From Desulforhopalus sp. (GTDB taxonomy: Bacteria > Desulfobacterota > Desulfobulbia > Desulfobulbales > Desulfocapsaceae), in the NCBI GenBank assembly GCA_030247675.1, contig JAOTRX010000011.1, positions 102,352 through 166,351 of the forward strand: a stretch of 64,000 bases of DNA, read 5' to 3'. Positions 25,468-33,861 of the stretch are shown piece after piece (positions within the stretch are counted from its first letter, which is position 1; every line of letters begins with the position of its first letter). Below the pieces are notes generated by a model that saw only the letters and a list, made by a program, of their open reading frames with translations, had not been told where the DNA came from and did not search any database. The translations under genes and the position numbers were made by a program.

Positions 25468-26364
25468 ATGAAACCAGAATCGCATAAAAATATAACTAAT
25501 TTGGCTATAGGGATTTATACCAAATTTGCATCCGGTGGAAAACTTGCCCTCGCATTACAAGATGAAAGATTATTAAAGGCCACCTGGGAAGGAAGTATGG
25601 ATGAGGACAATATAAGTCCTTCCCGAGGCCTAAACTGGCATTTCTTTCCTTCAAACACCACCATTGCAAATGGTGAAATTTCACTTGTTCCGATCTTCTT
25701 TCCCAATTTCAAGCTCCGTCCGACAAGCCTGTTTTGGATTACAAAAAGACAAGGAGATTTCCTGGAGCTCATACAGGACGGTGCAAGTAAACATCTCTTT
25801 TCAACTTTTGGCCGTATACTCCACCATATTCAGGATATGAGTACTCCATCTCATGTCGTTCCTGTTTATCATGGGCCATCAATGGAAGATTCCTTTGAAA
25901 ATTATTTGACAATGACCTCTCCAGTCAATCATTGGGAGGCGATCGAGAAAAGACTCCAGGATATGCAAGGCTATTTTGATGCCGTTCTGTCCGGAGTGGC
26001 TACAGAGGATTTTACCAGCCTTTATAATAAGGCCGCTCACCGAGTGTTGAGCGAATTACAGGCGCCTCTCAATTTGTTTCCCGTCGTAATCAATAATGAC
26101 TATCCTGATGCAAAAGTATCGTCTGATGCCTTTTGGCTTTTTTATGATGGTCAAGATGCAGATACTGTTCCGCTAAGAATCAAGGGGTTTGGCAGGTTTG
26201 GTCATCTCGGTAAAAAATTTGGGGTATGCACTACGTATAACGTCCAAGGAAAGGATATCAAGATCATGCCGAGTGTGTTCGAAGACATAGCTGTTCACTA
26301 TATGAAATCTGCGGTTGAGGACAGCTTACGAGCACTTAAATATTTTGACCAAAACCTGGAATAA
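25468..26364 (+). CDS. Zinc-dependent phospholipase C / S1-P1-like protein
   Basis: A 298-residue helical protein with the zinc-site pattern of the bacterial phospholipase C (Zn_dep_PLPC) and S1-P1 nuclease fold. It has an N-terminal SHKNITNLAI and the central LHHIQDMSTPSHVVPVYH, which gives HHxxD and TPxH, with further histidines (NHWEAIEK, AAHRVL, DIAVHYM) downstream. No signal peptide is present, unlike most secreted phospholipases, so it may act in the cytoplasm or leave by another route. GGAAGGA precedes the ATG. The amidase gene follows 49 bases on, probably in the same transcript. Confidence 0.6.
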   Translation: MKPESHKNITNLAIGIYTKFASGGKLALALQDERLLKATWEGSMDEDNISPSRGLNWHFFPSNTTIANGEISLVPIFFPNFKLRPTSLFWITKRQGDFLELIQDGASKHLFSTFGRILHHIQDMSTPSHVVPVYHGPSMEDSFENYLTMTSPVNHWEAIEKRLQDMQGYFDAVLSGVATEDFTSLYNKAAHRVLSELQAPLNLFPVVINNDYPDAKVSSDAFWLFYDGQDADTVPLRIKGFGRFGHLGKKFGVCTTYNVQGKDIKIMPSVFEDIAVHYMKSAVEDSLRALKYFDQNLE

Positions 26365-26413
26365 CTCGCGCTGCTCGGCAGTGTCAATCTTCAATACATG
26401 GAGGTTAAACGAT

Positions 26414-27004
26414 ATGATTCTTCAGCGACTGACCAATCTCTTGAGCACAACGCCGCGACTGCACAATATTGAACCTACCTTGCTTGTTCTTCATGCAACG
26501 GCAGGAGCCAGCGCAAGATCCAGTATAGATTATTTGCGCTCCAAGGGAAACGCCTACCATTTTATTATTGCCAGGGATTCCCTGGATTCTGATTGGACGT
26601 ACAAATCCGATGGAACCGAGTCGCTTGTATATCAATGCGTGCGGTACCACCATCGTGGCAGGCACGCCTCCTCAACCATCCCTGTGCCAGGAACCCATGG
26701 TGAAGGTATTAACGATTGCTCTATTGCTATTAGTCTCGCCAATTTGCAAAAACACGTCCCAAACGATCCCAATCCGGGTTCGGAAGAATATACTGAACAA
26801 CAAATGCTGGCACTTAATGCTCTTATTATCCTGGTTAAAAATGAAGTGCCTTCGCTTAAAATGCTGACAACCCATGCGGTAGTCCAGCCATGGAATCGCT
26901 CGGATCCCGTGGGAATTTATGGCCAGGAAATAGCGGCAAGGCATGATCTCGATTGGTGGCAACCAACACCGGCAGAAATTGATAAATATAAACCGCAGAC
27001 TTAA
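26414..27004 (+). CDS. N-acetylmuramoyl-L-alanine amidase (Amidase_2 family)
   Basis: A 196-residue zinc amidase domain without a signal peptide. It shows LLVLHATAG with the first His ligand, AYHFIIARD, the YHHRGRHAS loop, INDCSIAISLAN where the family has NxxSIGIE, and LTTHAVVQPWNRSDPVG with the second His and the Asp ligand. Such enzymes cut between MurNAc and the stem peptide, as in AmpD recycling or phage and effector lysis. The frame is open from 26315, but the ATG at 26414 has GGAGG 9 bases upstream. It follows the phospholipase-like gene closely, pairing a membrane and a wall hydrolase. Confidence 0.75.
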   Translation: MILQRLTNLLSTTPRLHNIEPTLLVLHATAGASARSSIDYLRSKGNAYHFIIARDSLDSDWTYKSDGTESLVYQCVRYHHRGRHASSTIPVPGTHGEGINDCSIAISLANLQKHVPNDPNPGSEEYTEQQMLALNALIILVKNEVPSLKMLTTHAVVQPWNRSDPVGIYGQEIAARHDLDWWQPTPAEIDKYKPQT

Positions 27005-27176
27005 AAAGGATGGGGATGGGGCCTGTTTTGTCGCCCTTCGCATTTCCATGGGCGGGGAACAGAAGACAGTCAAATAAGCATCTCCAGAGAAGTGTATACG
27101 ACAAATGGCTGCAGTATTGATTGGGGATTGAACTGGGAATCCACTTTATTCAACAAAGAACGAAGGGGGGAGTTCG

Positions 27177-27587
27177 ATGAAAGCAAAATTATATTTGGGA
27201 GATATTAGCCAGGAGAGAATCAAGCCCGACAAGATCGGAAAAGTCCCTGTGAAAGAGTATTTCAAGAAGGATGATAAGGCAATTGTGATCTGTTGCGATG
27301 CGTTCTGCTGCATTCTGGATTGCAGCCGGCCGGTCCATCCTGGGGATCTTGTTACGTATGAGGAGCGCGTCAGGAAGTGGGGACCGGAACTGGTCTTGAG
27401 AAAAGAGAAGTTCGGTGGCCTGGTATGGAACCGCCGGACCGGCCATATCTGGGAACTCGGTCAAAAGGAAACGAAGTTATGCCTTGATCTTGCGAGGGGC
27501 AAGAGCCTGAATGAGGTTATCAAGGAGCATGGGGTCAGCGAAAGCGAGCTCTACTCGCTGCTGGCTGATGTTACCCAGCAGCTGTAA
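27177..27587 (+). CDS. PqqD-like peptide-binding protein with Cys-rich N-terminal part
   Basis: A 136-residue protein. The last 65 residues (FGGLVWNRRTGHIWELGQ, then KSLNEVIKEHGVSESELYSLL) fit the PqqD/RRE fold, which binds a precursor peptide and hands it to a radical SAM enzyme. The first 65 residues are not PqqD and contain the cluster ICCDAFCCILDC, six cysteines in 16 residues when the nearby context is counted loosely (five within CCDAFCCILDC), which could bind metal. It is followed 58 bases later by the radical SAM gene, the usual pairing. GGGGGAG lies just before the ATG. Confidence 0.65.
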   Translation: MKAKLYLGDISQERIKPDKIGKVPVKEYFKKDDKAIVICCDAFCCILDCSRPVHPGDLVTYEERVRKWGPELVLRKEKFGGLVWNRRTGHIWELGQKETKLCLDLARGKSLNEVIKEHGVSESELYSLLADVTQQL

Positions 27588-27645
27588 CGGCAGGCTGCGG
27601 TAATGGTTCGAAGACACCAAAATAGCACGCATTCCTGAGGTGATT

Positions 27646-28542
27646 ATGAACAATAGGCCGGGTGCTCCATTGCTTGTAACAGTCAATGTAACCGGGGTCT
27701 GCAACCTGAATTGCAGTTACTGCTATTTTCAGCCACGGTTGCAGACCCACATGCCGTTCGATGACTACCGGACGACCCTTAACATATTGCGGGAGCATGA
27801 GATTTTTCTTCTGACTCTCAGCGGCGGGGAGCCGTTTCTACATCCCAAGATCAGCGAATTGCTTCATCTGGCCCACGACACCTTCGAACACACCTCGATC
27901 CTGACGAACGGCACGGCCCTGCAGGATGAGCATTTCGAAACAATTGACATGATTGTGAGAAAGAAAGGCTTCTTCCCCATACAGGTCTCAGTGGACTCCA
28001 CGGAACCTGAGATAAACGATAACACTCGGGGGAAGACTGCTGTAGTCCTGAAAAACCTGCAGAGGCTCAAGGAGGTTGGCGCGAGCATAACCGCGGCTAT
28101 CGTTGTTTCGTCCCAGAACATCGACAGGATTGAAGAAACCATTGCTTCGCTGGCGGACGTAACACGCCATTTCCACGTCATGCCGATCAAACCGGTACCG
28201 TTTCTGAAGGGGAAGGATTGGTATCTCCAGGTAGACCCTCCACGAATGGATCAGGTGTGGAAAAAGCTTATCGGGCTGCGGGACAAGTACGGGGTCAGGG
28301 TACGAACGCCTGTGGACGACCTCTGTAATAGTGTGGAGACGTCGGCTGTCGGGGCGCCGTGCATGGCAGGGTTCACGAAGCTGGCGATAGATCCGAACCT
28401 TGATGTTCGGCCTTGCGACAAATGCGTGAGCACGGTCGTCGGTAGCCTGAAAGAGGAGACTCTTGACGAGATCTGGAATGGGGACCGCCTGGCCGGAATT
28501 TATCAGCGTGCCACCTCCTTCTGCGTCAGCGGGTTGAACTGA
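27646..28542 (+). CDS. Radical SAM/SPASM peptide-modifying enzyme, short C-terminus
   Basis: A 298-residue radical SAM enzyme with CNLNCSYCYF (CxxxCxxC for the catalytic cluster), LTLSGGEPFLHP, SILTNGT and QVSVDST in the expected order. The C-terminal part (APCMAGFTKLAIDPN, RPCDKCVS, GSLKEETLDEIW) is SPASM-like, with at least three auxiliary-cluster cysteines. It then stops at SFCVSGLN, before the final cysteines most SPASM proteins have, so it is a short form or a truncated gene. The ATG at 27646 has GAGG 5 bases upstream. With the PqqD-like gene it forms a candidate RiPP locus. A 26-codon ORF starts at its stop codon. Confidence 0.8.
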   Translation: MNNRPGAPLLVTVNVTGVCNLNCSYCYFQPRLQTHMPFDDYRTTLNILREHEIFLLTLSGGEPFLHPKISELLHLAHDTFEHTSILTNGTALQDEHFETIDMIVRKKGFFPIQVSVDSTEPEINDNTRGKTAVVLKNLQRLKEVGASITAAIVVSSQNIDRIEETIASLADVTRHFHVMPIKPVPFLKGKDWYLQVDPPRMDQVWKKLIGLRDKYGVRVRTPVDDLCNSVETSAVGAPCMAGFTKLAIDPNLDVRPCDKCVSTVVGSLKEETLDEIWNGDRLAGIYQRATSFCVSGLN

Positions 28543-28622
28543 TGTCTACACTGGGCTCTGTCCCGGGGATGTGGCACATGACAAATACATCCCAAAAAAG
28601 TTGCGACGGTGGGGGCATTTGA
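28542..28622 (+). CDS. Possible 26-residue precursor peptide (or read-through remnant)
   Basis: An ATG overlaps the radical SAM stop codon (TGATG), and the frame runs 26 codons to a TGA at 28620. The peptide begins MSTLGSVPGMW and ends SQKSCDGGGI, with one Cys and a Gly-rich end. Placement just after a radical SAM/PqqD pair is where RiPP precursors are often found, and the overlap allows coupled translation. Against it, there is no separate ribosome site and the length could be chance. It may instead be the broken end of the enzyme gene. Confidence 0.2.
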   Translation: MSTLGSVPGMWHMTNTSQKSCDGGGI

Positions 28623-28749
28623 TCTCAAGCTGCTTCCTTTGGGAGTACTTGATCTGCAGAATATCGGCAACCAAGGCTTCAATTTGCCGCGGTCTCAATA
28701 GTTATTGATGCCCCTCCGGTTCCGTTAGAGATTATCTTGGAGTGAAGGC
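28623..28749. other. Intergenic remainder before the terminator
   Basis: Together with the ORF above this forms the roughly 305-base space to the outer-membrane gene. No gene, tRNA or obvious repeat is seen here. Confidence 0.4.
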
Positions 28750-28788
28750 AAAAAAATACCCCAACAGCTTGAAAGTTGTTGGGGTATT
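28750..28788 (-). terminator. Terminator of the outer-membrane gene
   Basis: On the - strand ATACCCCAACA pairs with TGTTGGGGTAT around a 9-10 base loop and runs into seven T residues. The + strand side ends in TTTATA, so it may work weakly in both directions. Confidence 0.85.
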
Positions 28789-28847
28789 TATATACCAGCA
28801 TCAATCACCCCACTCTCGTTAAAGAATGGGGGGCAGACTCTTAGATC

Positions 28848-30053
28848 TTAGAAACGGAACCGTACACCTAAGCCAAAGCGACCATAGTCAGCAAGTTCGT
28901 CGATTTCGTCAAAGGCTGACCGCACTTCGAAGAACAGAGAAGCGTTGAATTGATCAGGTTCGCCGTATACTCTGGCTCCAAATCCAGCAATCATGTCCAC
29001 TTGACTGTCTTCGCCAGGCAGATCGTCGTCACCGTTGGTGACCCAACCGCCAACTCCGAGATCAACGAAATATCTGGAGAAACTGTATTCAGCCAGCAGA
29101 TCAGCCATAAATGCCGAGGCACCGTCTTTTCCATGTACCTCAGGAGCCCAACCAACCAATCCAAGAAGTGCAAATTGTTCAGCTAATTTGTACTCAATAC
29201 CAGCTCTGGCGAACAGGTAATTGGAAGGATCAAACTGCCGGTAATAGCCGAGATCACCTACAAAGCGAAGTCTGTTGGTTCCTGTAACCTGAGCGGCACA
29301 CGCAGGAGAGGTGGCTTCCAGTCCCTTATTGTCGGCAACGGTAACTTTGATGGTATTGGTACCACATGGCATAGCAACTTCACTGGTAAGGGATTTGCCC
29401 TCAACCACTTTTTGGCTGACAACCTTGCCGGTATTATCAACAACAGCAACGGTCATTTTGGCAATCTCACCATCTGGGTCGGAAGACGTGCGCGCATCAA
29501 CCGTAACAGTTTCACCACAGAAGGCTTTAACCGGAGTAACGGTCATTCCACACTGTGGAGCTTTGTTTGGTGGGGGAGCAACAGCAACCTCAGGAATTTT
29601 GCTCTCACCCATCAACGCAACGTTCCCACAACCAAGTGGAATAACGAAGTTATAACGAACCCCAGCCTTATCAACAAAAAATTGAAATCCTGGGAAGGGT
29701 TTATCATTTCCCCAAGTCACGTCTTTAACTATGCGAATGGTCCCTTTGCCCTTTTTCTTGTAAAACATCCACTCAAACTGTGACCCCTTCGGAAACTGAA
29801 CCAAATCAATTTTGCCTTTGGCGACCTGGGTCATAAAATCTTCATACAAGTCACTTCTGCCGGCGAGAGCAAAGCCCTTGGCAACCTCAGGGGCCTTCAG
29901 CTTTAACATGGACAGCAGGTCTTCTTTGGTCTTCAGCGGCGGTTGATGAAAAGGACTTCTGCCTATTTCTACTAAAGTGGTGGCCGCATTCGCCACACTC
30001 ACAGAAACAAGCACCAATGCCATGACGAATAATGAAAAAGCTTTCTGTTTCAA
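28848..30053 (-). CDS. Outer-membrane beta-barrel protein with Ig-like domain
   Basis: A 401-residue exported protein. The start is decided by the ribosome site: AGGAGG lies six bases before a TTG at 30053, giving MKQKAFSLFVMALVLVSVSVANA, a textbook signal peptide. The ATG at 30071 would put that site inside the gene. After a helical segment, a Pro-rich linker (VAVAPPPNKAPQCG) leads to a PKD/Ig-like domain with paired cysteines (about residues 160-255). An eight-strand-like barrel of about 150 residues then ends in the aromatic RFRF typical of Bam substrates. The role is unknown; it may be structural, like an OmpA/OprF barrel. Confidence 0.72.
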   Translation of the reverse strand: MKQKAFSLFVMALVLVSVSVANAATTLVEIGRSPFHQPPLKTKEDLLSMLKLKAPEVAKGFALAGRSDLYEDFMTQVAKGKIDLVQFPKGSQFEWMFYKKKGKGTIRIVKDVTWGNDKPFPGFQFFVDKAGVRYNFVIPLGCGNVALMGESKIPEVAVAPPPNKAPQCGMTVTPVKAFCGETVTVDARTSSDPDGEIAKMTVAVVDNTGKVVSQKVVEGKSLTSEVAMPCGTNTIKVTVADNKGLEATSPACAAQVTGTNRLRFVGDLGYYRQFDPSNYLFARAGIEYKLAEQFALLGLVGWAPEVHGKDGASAFMADLLAEYSFSRYFVDLGVGGWVTNGDDDLPGEDSQVDMIAGFGARVYGEPDQFNASLFFEVRSAFDEIDELADYGRFGLGVRFRF

Positions 30054-30659
30054 TTCTCTCCTCCTCACCATGTTAGATGATAGATACTTAAAAATTTACA
30101 TGCGCACATGAAACATACCGTATAACGCTGCATCCGATCATAACTCGAAAAACAGCATTTTCCTAGAAAACAATTGAGAAAAATCTGATTTTCCTGAGTC
30201 ATCCTATCACAATCATAAAGAAATTTCAAAAAAATTTAAAAATGTTCGCTCATCCCCTCAGTTACGTCACGCAAACGGCAAGGTGAAGGGGGGTATGCTT
30301 AGGACATTGGTTGGTTTAGCGGACATCCATCGAATTGGAATATTTCCTGAACACCGAAATTTGGTTTTTTTTCTTTTCTGTGTTCGTCTTATAAATTTTA
30401 TCATATCGCCTGATTTCTCTTGAAAAAACCTGCACTCTATGAACCTCCCTAATTTTCTGTGGTTTTAGGAAAACCACCATATGTTGTAGATTGATATTGA
30501 GCAAGCCATAAATGTGGGGTATAAGATGGCCTGTGCCCTCTGAGTTGTAACGAGCAAAAAAGATTCAAAAGAAGATTCCCTGCGTTTATCGGACGTCTCC
30601 CCCAGGAGAGATTGACCGGAATATTGTTATCATCCATTTCTCTTAAAAGAGGTCCCTGC
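30054..30659. other. 606-base divergent intergenic region
   Basis: Lies between the outer-membrane gene (-) and nrdJ (+), so it should hold both promoters. Visible elements are an 8-bp hairpin, GTGGTTTT-AGG-AAAACCAC, at 30459-30477 and, next to it, an NrdR-box-like CCATATGTTGT. The middle part is AT-rich. No B12 riboswitch motif and no gene were found. Confidence 0.5.
30459..30487 (+). promoter_or_regulatory. Hairpin and NrdR-box-like site upstream of nrdJ
   Basis: A perfect 8-bp inverted repeat (30459-30477) abuts CCATATGTTGT (30477-30487), which matches 9 of 11 core positions of the NrdR consensus as I remember it (CwAtATaTwGt). NrdR boxes usually come in pairs, and a clear second box was not seen. 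Confidence 0.3.
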
Positions 30660-32831
30660 ATGACACCGGACTTGACCAAACAGGCTTTGACTACTACCGC
30701 TGAAACGGTTCTGGCAAGAAGATATTACCTTAAGGATACTGATGGTAACGTAACAGAGACTTGGGAGACCTTAGCCAGACGTGTGGCAAATGCGGTCGCA
30801 GATGTCGATCGTGATAAGAAGTATCATAAGCAGCTCCGGGAAGATTTTTTTAATATGATTTATCGGCTGGATTTCCTGCCGAACTCGCCCTGCTTGATGA
30901 ATGCTGGAACTGATCTTGGGCAGCTTTCTGCATGTTTTGTTTTGCCCGTTGATGATTCGATGGACGGCATTTTCTCCGCCATTCGCAATGGAGCCTTAGT
31001 TCATAAAACCGGTGGCGGTACCGGCTATTCGTTTTCCCGTCTCCGCTCAAAAAACGCCTCGGTACGTTCGACCCAAGGTGTTGCCTCCGGTCCCTTGTCC
31101 TTCGCCGCAGTTTTTGACGCAGCTACCGAAACCATCAAGCAGGGTGGTAAGAGACGTGGTGCAAATATGGGTGTGTTACGTATAGATCACCCCGATATTA
31201 TGGACTTTATTGTCGCAAAAGCCGATCAAAACCGCTTTAATAATTTTAATTTCAGCGTGGGCATCACCGATGTCTTTATGCAAGCGGTGGAAGAAGATGG
31301 TGATTTTGACCTTATTGAACCATCCACCAGGCAGGTCGTTAAACGGCTCAGTGCCAGGATGGTTTTTGATAAAATAATAGACTTGGCTTGGCATAACGGC
31401 GAGCCGGGCGTACTTTTCATCGATACTGCCAATCGCGACAATATGACCCCGCAGCTCGGAGAGTTCGAGGCCACAAATCCCTGCGGAGAGCAGTGGTTGT
31501 TGCCATTCGAGAGTTGTAACCTCGGCTCAATTAATTTGGCGAATTTTGTCAGCAAGGGTGCCGTTGATTTTGACAGGTTGAAAAAGATAGTGCGTATTGC
31601 CACGGTCTTTCTGGACAATGTCATCGACTGCAACCGTTTTCCCATTCCCGAGATCGAAGAAATGACCCTGAAAACCAGAAAAATAGGGATGGGGATCATG
31701 GGATTGCATGACATGCTTATTCAGCTGGAAACGCCGTATGCCGATGAGAAAGGCCGTGCCCTCGCCAGTGAGGTGATGCGTTTTATTAGAGACACCGCCG
31801 AGGAACGATCCTCCGAGCTTGCAACCGAAAAGGGCCCTTTCCCTGCCTACAATCCCGAGATAAACACCTATCGCCCCCGACGTAACGCCGCCCTCACCTC
31901 CATCCAGCCGACCGGAACGGTATCGATGATTGCCGACTGTGCCTCCGGGTGCGAACCGTACTTTTCTATCGTCATGGTGAAAAATGTCATGGACGGTGAT
32001 CGGCTCATTCTCGTCAATAAATACTTTGAGAAGGTGGCCCGGGAAGAAGGGTTTTATTCTCCCGAGCTGATGAGCAAGGTGGCGGACAGCGGCACGGTAA
32101 TGGGACATAAAGAGATTCCCCAGCGATGGCAGGAAATCTTCCGCACTGCCCAGGATATCGTCCCTGAGGATCATATCAAGATGCAGGGTTGTCTGCAGCA
32201 AAGCGGGGTTGACAGTTCGATTTCGAAAACCATCAACCTGCCGGCAAACGCAACGCGGGAAGAGGTCAAGCTTTCCTATATTAGCGGGTATAAGCTCGGC
32301 TGTAAGGGCTTGACCGTGTATCGTGACGGGTCAAGGGACAACCAGGTTTTGAATGCCACGGAGGCGCACCCCAAAGAAAAAACCGCCATTGTTTCGGAGC
32401 GCGGGCCGGTCAAACAGATACTGCCGGATACACTCAATGCCAAGCGTTATCGGGTGAAGGATCAGTATCAGAAGTCGGTGTACATCATCGTCTGTTTTGA
32501 TGAAAACGAAAAGCCCATGGAGGTGTTCGCCAAGTTTCCTTTTGATAACAGGGTCGACCTGAAGGACAAATCGACCATGTGGACAACCACCTGTCGCCTG
32601 GTTTCACTGGCTTTGCGGTTTAATGTACCAATGGATGAGATTATCAAACAACTTGACAGGTCGAGCGGCCATATGCTAGACCTTCCCGCGCAGCTCGGGA
32701 AGCTCTTTAAGTCCTTTTTGGCTGGAACGCAAAAAGGCTTTTCCTCCATATGTCCCGAGTGTTCAGGGATGCTTCGTTTTGAAGAAGGTTGTGAAACCTG
32801 CTACGAATGCGGCTACAGCAAGTGTTCGTAA
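30660..32831 (+). CDS. nrdJ: Ribonucleotide reductase, class II (adenosylcobalamin-dependent)
   Basis: Makes deoxyribonucleotides using a B12-generated thiyl radical, with or without oxygen. The 723 residues show NSPCLMNAG, LSACFVLPVDDSM, TGGGTGYSFSRLR, GKRRGANMGVL, NPCGEQWLLPFESCNLGS (active-site Asn, Cys and Glu) and PTGTVSMIAD. The C-terminus carries a CPEC-x10-CETCYECGYSKC zinc-like tail, found in long NrdJ forms and probably used for reduction of the active site. The ATG at 30660 has AGAGGT 8 bases upstream. The frame is open from 30612, but that adds an unmatched 16 residues. Confidence 0.95.
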   Translation: MTPDLTKQALTTTAETVLARRYYLKDTDGNVTETWETLARRVANAVADVDRDKKYHKQLREDFFNMIYRLDFLPNSPCLMNAGTDLGQLSACFVLPVDDSMDGIFSAIRNGALVHKTGGGTGYSFSRLRSKNASVRSTQGVASGPLSFAAVFDAATETIKQGGKRRGANMGVLRIDHPDIMDFIVAKADQNRFNNFNFSVGITDVFMQAVEEDGDFDLIEPSTRQVVKRLSARMVFDKIIDLAWHNGEPGVLFIDTANRDNMTPQLGEFEATNPCGEQWLLPFESCNLGSINLANFVSKGAVDFDRLKKIVRIATVFLDNVIDCNRFPIPEIEEMTLKTRKIGMGIMGLHDMLIQLETPYADEKGRALASEVMRFIRDTAEERSSELATEKGPFPAYNPEINTYRPRRNAALTSIQPTGTVSMIADCASGCEPYFSIVMVKNVMDGDRLILVNKYFEKVAREEGFYSPELMSKVADSGTVMGHKEIPQRWQEIFRTAQDIVPEDHIKMQGCLQQSGVDSSISKTINLPANATREEVKLSYISGYKLGCKGLTVYRDGSRDNQVLNATEAHPKEKTAIVSERGPVKQILPDTLNAKRYRVKDQYQKSVYIIVCFDENEKPMEVFAKFPFDNRVDLKDKSTMWTTTCRLVSLALRFNVPMDEIIKQLDRSSGHMLDLPAQLGKLFKSFLAGTQKGFSSICPECSGMLRFEEGCETCYECGYSKCS

Positions 32832-32860
32832 TACATTATTAAGATGCAGAGGTTCGATAG

Positions 32861-33373
32861 ATGGCAAAGATAGGCAGAAACGACAAATGTCCTTGTCGAA
32901 GCGGGAAAAAATATAAGCATTGCTGCGCCTACAAAGAGCAAGGCGCCATTGCCCCACCGCCGGTCAACGTGTCTTTGATGAGTGCGGTGCGGGATATTCA
33001 GGCCGAGGCTGTGAACAAGCGGGTCGTATGTCGTGAACTGGGAGTGTTTTTCTTCTACGCCACAGAGCTTGGCGATGCGTGGTTGCTGGAAATGACCGAA
33101 TCCGATTGCGTTCAGATTGCCAGGGAAGGCGTGGCCCTTGAACCACCTATTGACGAAAACACCGAAACCATAGAGATCAATTATAGCCACACCTTTAAGG
33201 TGGACAACAGGCAGTTGGTGCTTACTGCCTATGCAGACAAGGTGATGCAGGTCATGGCGGATGCGCCGACCCGCGAATTGAATGCCGCCATCCGTCGCAT
33301 AAAAAAGAAATTTTCCGGTAAGCAACTGCAGCAGGTCCATCTTCCAAACCCGGAACCGCCCATCGAAGCATGA
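32861..33373 (+). CDS. SEC-C motif protein with conserved unknown domain
   Basis: A 170-residue protein. The N-terminal GRNDKCPCRSGKKYKHCC is a SEC-C zinc motif like the tail of SecA. The rest contains GVFFFYATELGDAWLLEM, VQIAREG and ENTETIEINYSHTF, a conserved unknown domain that is also present, without SEC-C, in the gene at 21153 inside the mobile element. It probably binds a partner protein or ribosome, but nothing specific can be said. It follows nrdJ by 29 bases and overlaps the VanZ-like gene by 4. Confidence 0.75.
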   Translation: MAKIGRNDKCPCRSGKKYKHCCAYKEQGAIAPPPVNVSLMSAVRDIQAEAVNKRVVCRELGVFFFYATELGDAWLLEMTESDCVQIAREGVALEPPIDENTETIEINYSHTFKVDNRQLVLTAYADKVMQVMADAPTRELNAAIRRIKKKFSGKQLQQVHLPNPEPPIEA

Positions 33374-33792
33374 GCAGGACACTGATTGCCGGTTTACGGA
33401 CAATTCCCATGGCCCTGGTCATGGGGATCATTTTTTTTCTTTCCGCCCAACCAGGTGATACCCTGTATCTTCCCCCTTTCCCCGGAATCGATAAACTCGC
33501 CCATCTTGCTGCTTATGGTGTGTTGGCCGCTTCGGTACTCTTTGCCTTCAGCTCAGGGTTCCGGGAAAGCAAACCATCAACCGTTTTCTCCTTCACCGTT
33601 GTATTCTGTCTGGGCTACGGCATCTCCGATGAAGTGCATCAGGTGTTTGTGCCGGGAAGGTCGCCCAGCGGTTTCGATATCTTTGCCGATGCCTGTGGTG
33701 CTTTGCTTGTTTGTGGTCTTTGGTTGGGGTGGAAAAGAAATCGACAGGCGCGAACGGCTCCGGCAGTAAAAGAAATGCGGGCCGTCTTGTAA
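33370..33792 (+). CDS. VanZ-family membrane protein
   Basis: A 140-residue inner-membrane protein with four spans. The family signature is present: FFLSAQPGD near residue 25, DKLAHLAAYGVLA with the membrane His, and ISDEVHQVFVPGRSPS then FDIFADACGALL. VanZ-like proteins have no settled function apart from low-level teicoplanin resistance in one case. The start overlaps the SEC-C gene stop by 4 bases, so the two are translated together. In many related genomes such small genes ride behind housekeeping operons. Confidence 0.85.
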   Translation: MSRTLIAGLRTIPMALVMGIIFFLSAQPGDTLYLPPFPGIDKLAHLAAYGVLAASVLFAFSSGFRESKPSTVFSFTVVFCLGYGISDEVHQVFVPGRSPSGFDIFADACGALLVCGLWLGWKRNRQARTAPAVKEMRAVL

Positions 33793-33861
33793 AACAGCTA
33801 TCTCCTCCCTATACTGGAAAGTAGACAACGAAGGATAAGGCACCAATCAAGGAGGTGAGTG

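Noticed and set aside
27010..27120. 36-codon frame before the PqqD-like gene considered as a RiPP precursor
   Set aside because: The purines touch the start codon and the sequence lacks a leader-core look. Kept out in favour of the ORF at 28542, itself weak.
30072..30659. Cobalamin riboswitch before the B12-dependent reductase
   Set aside because: The conserved B12-box pattern could not be found by reading either strand.
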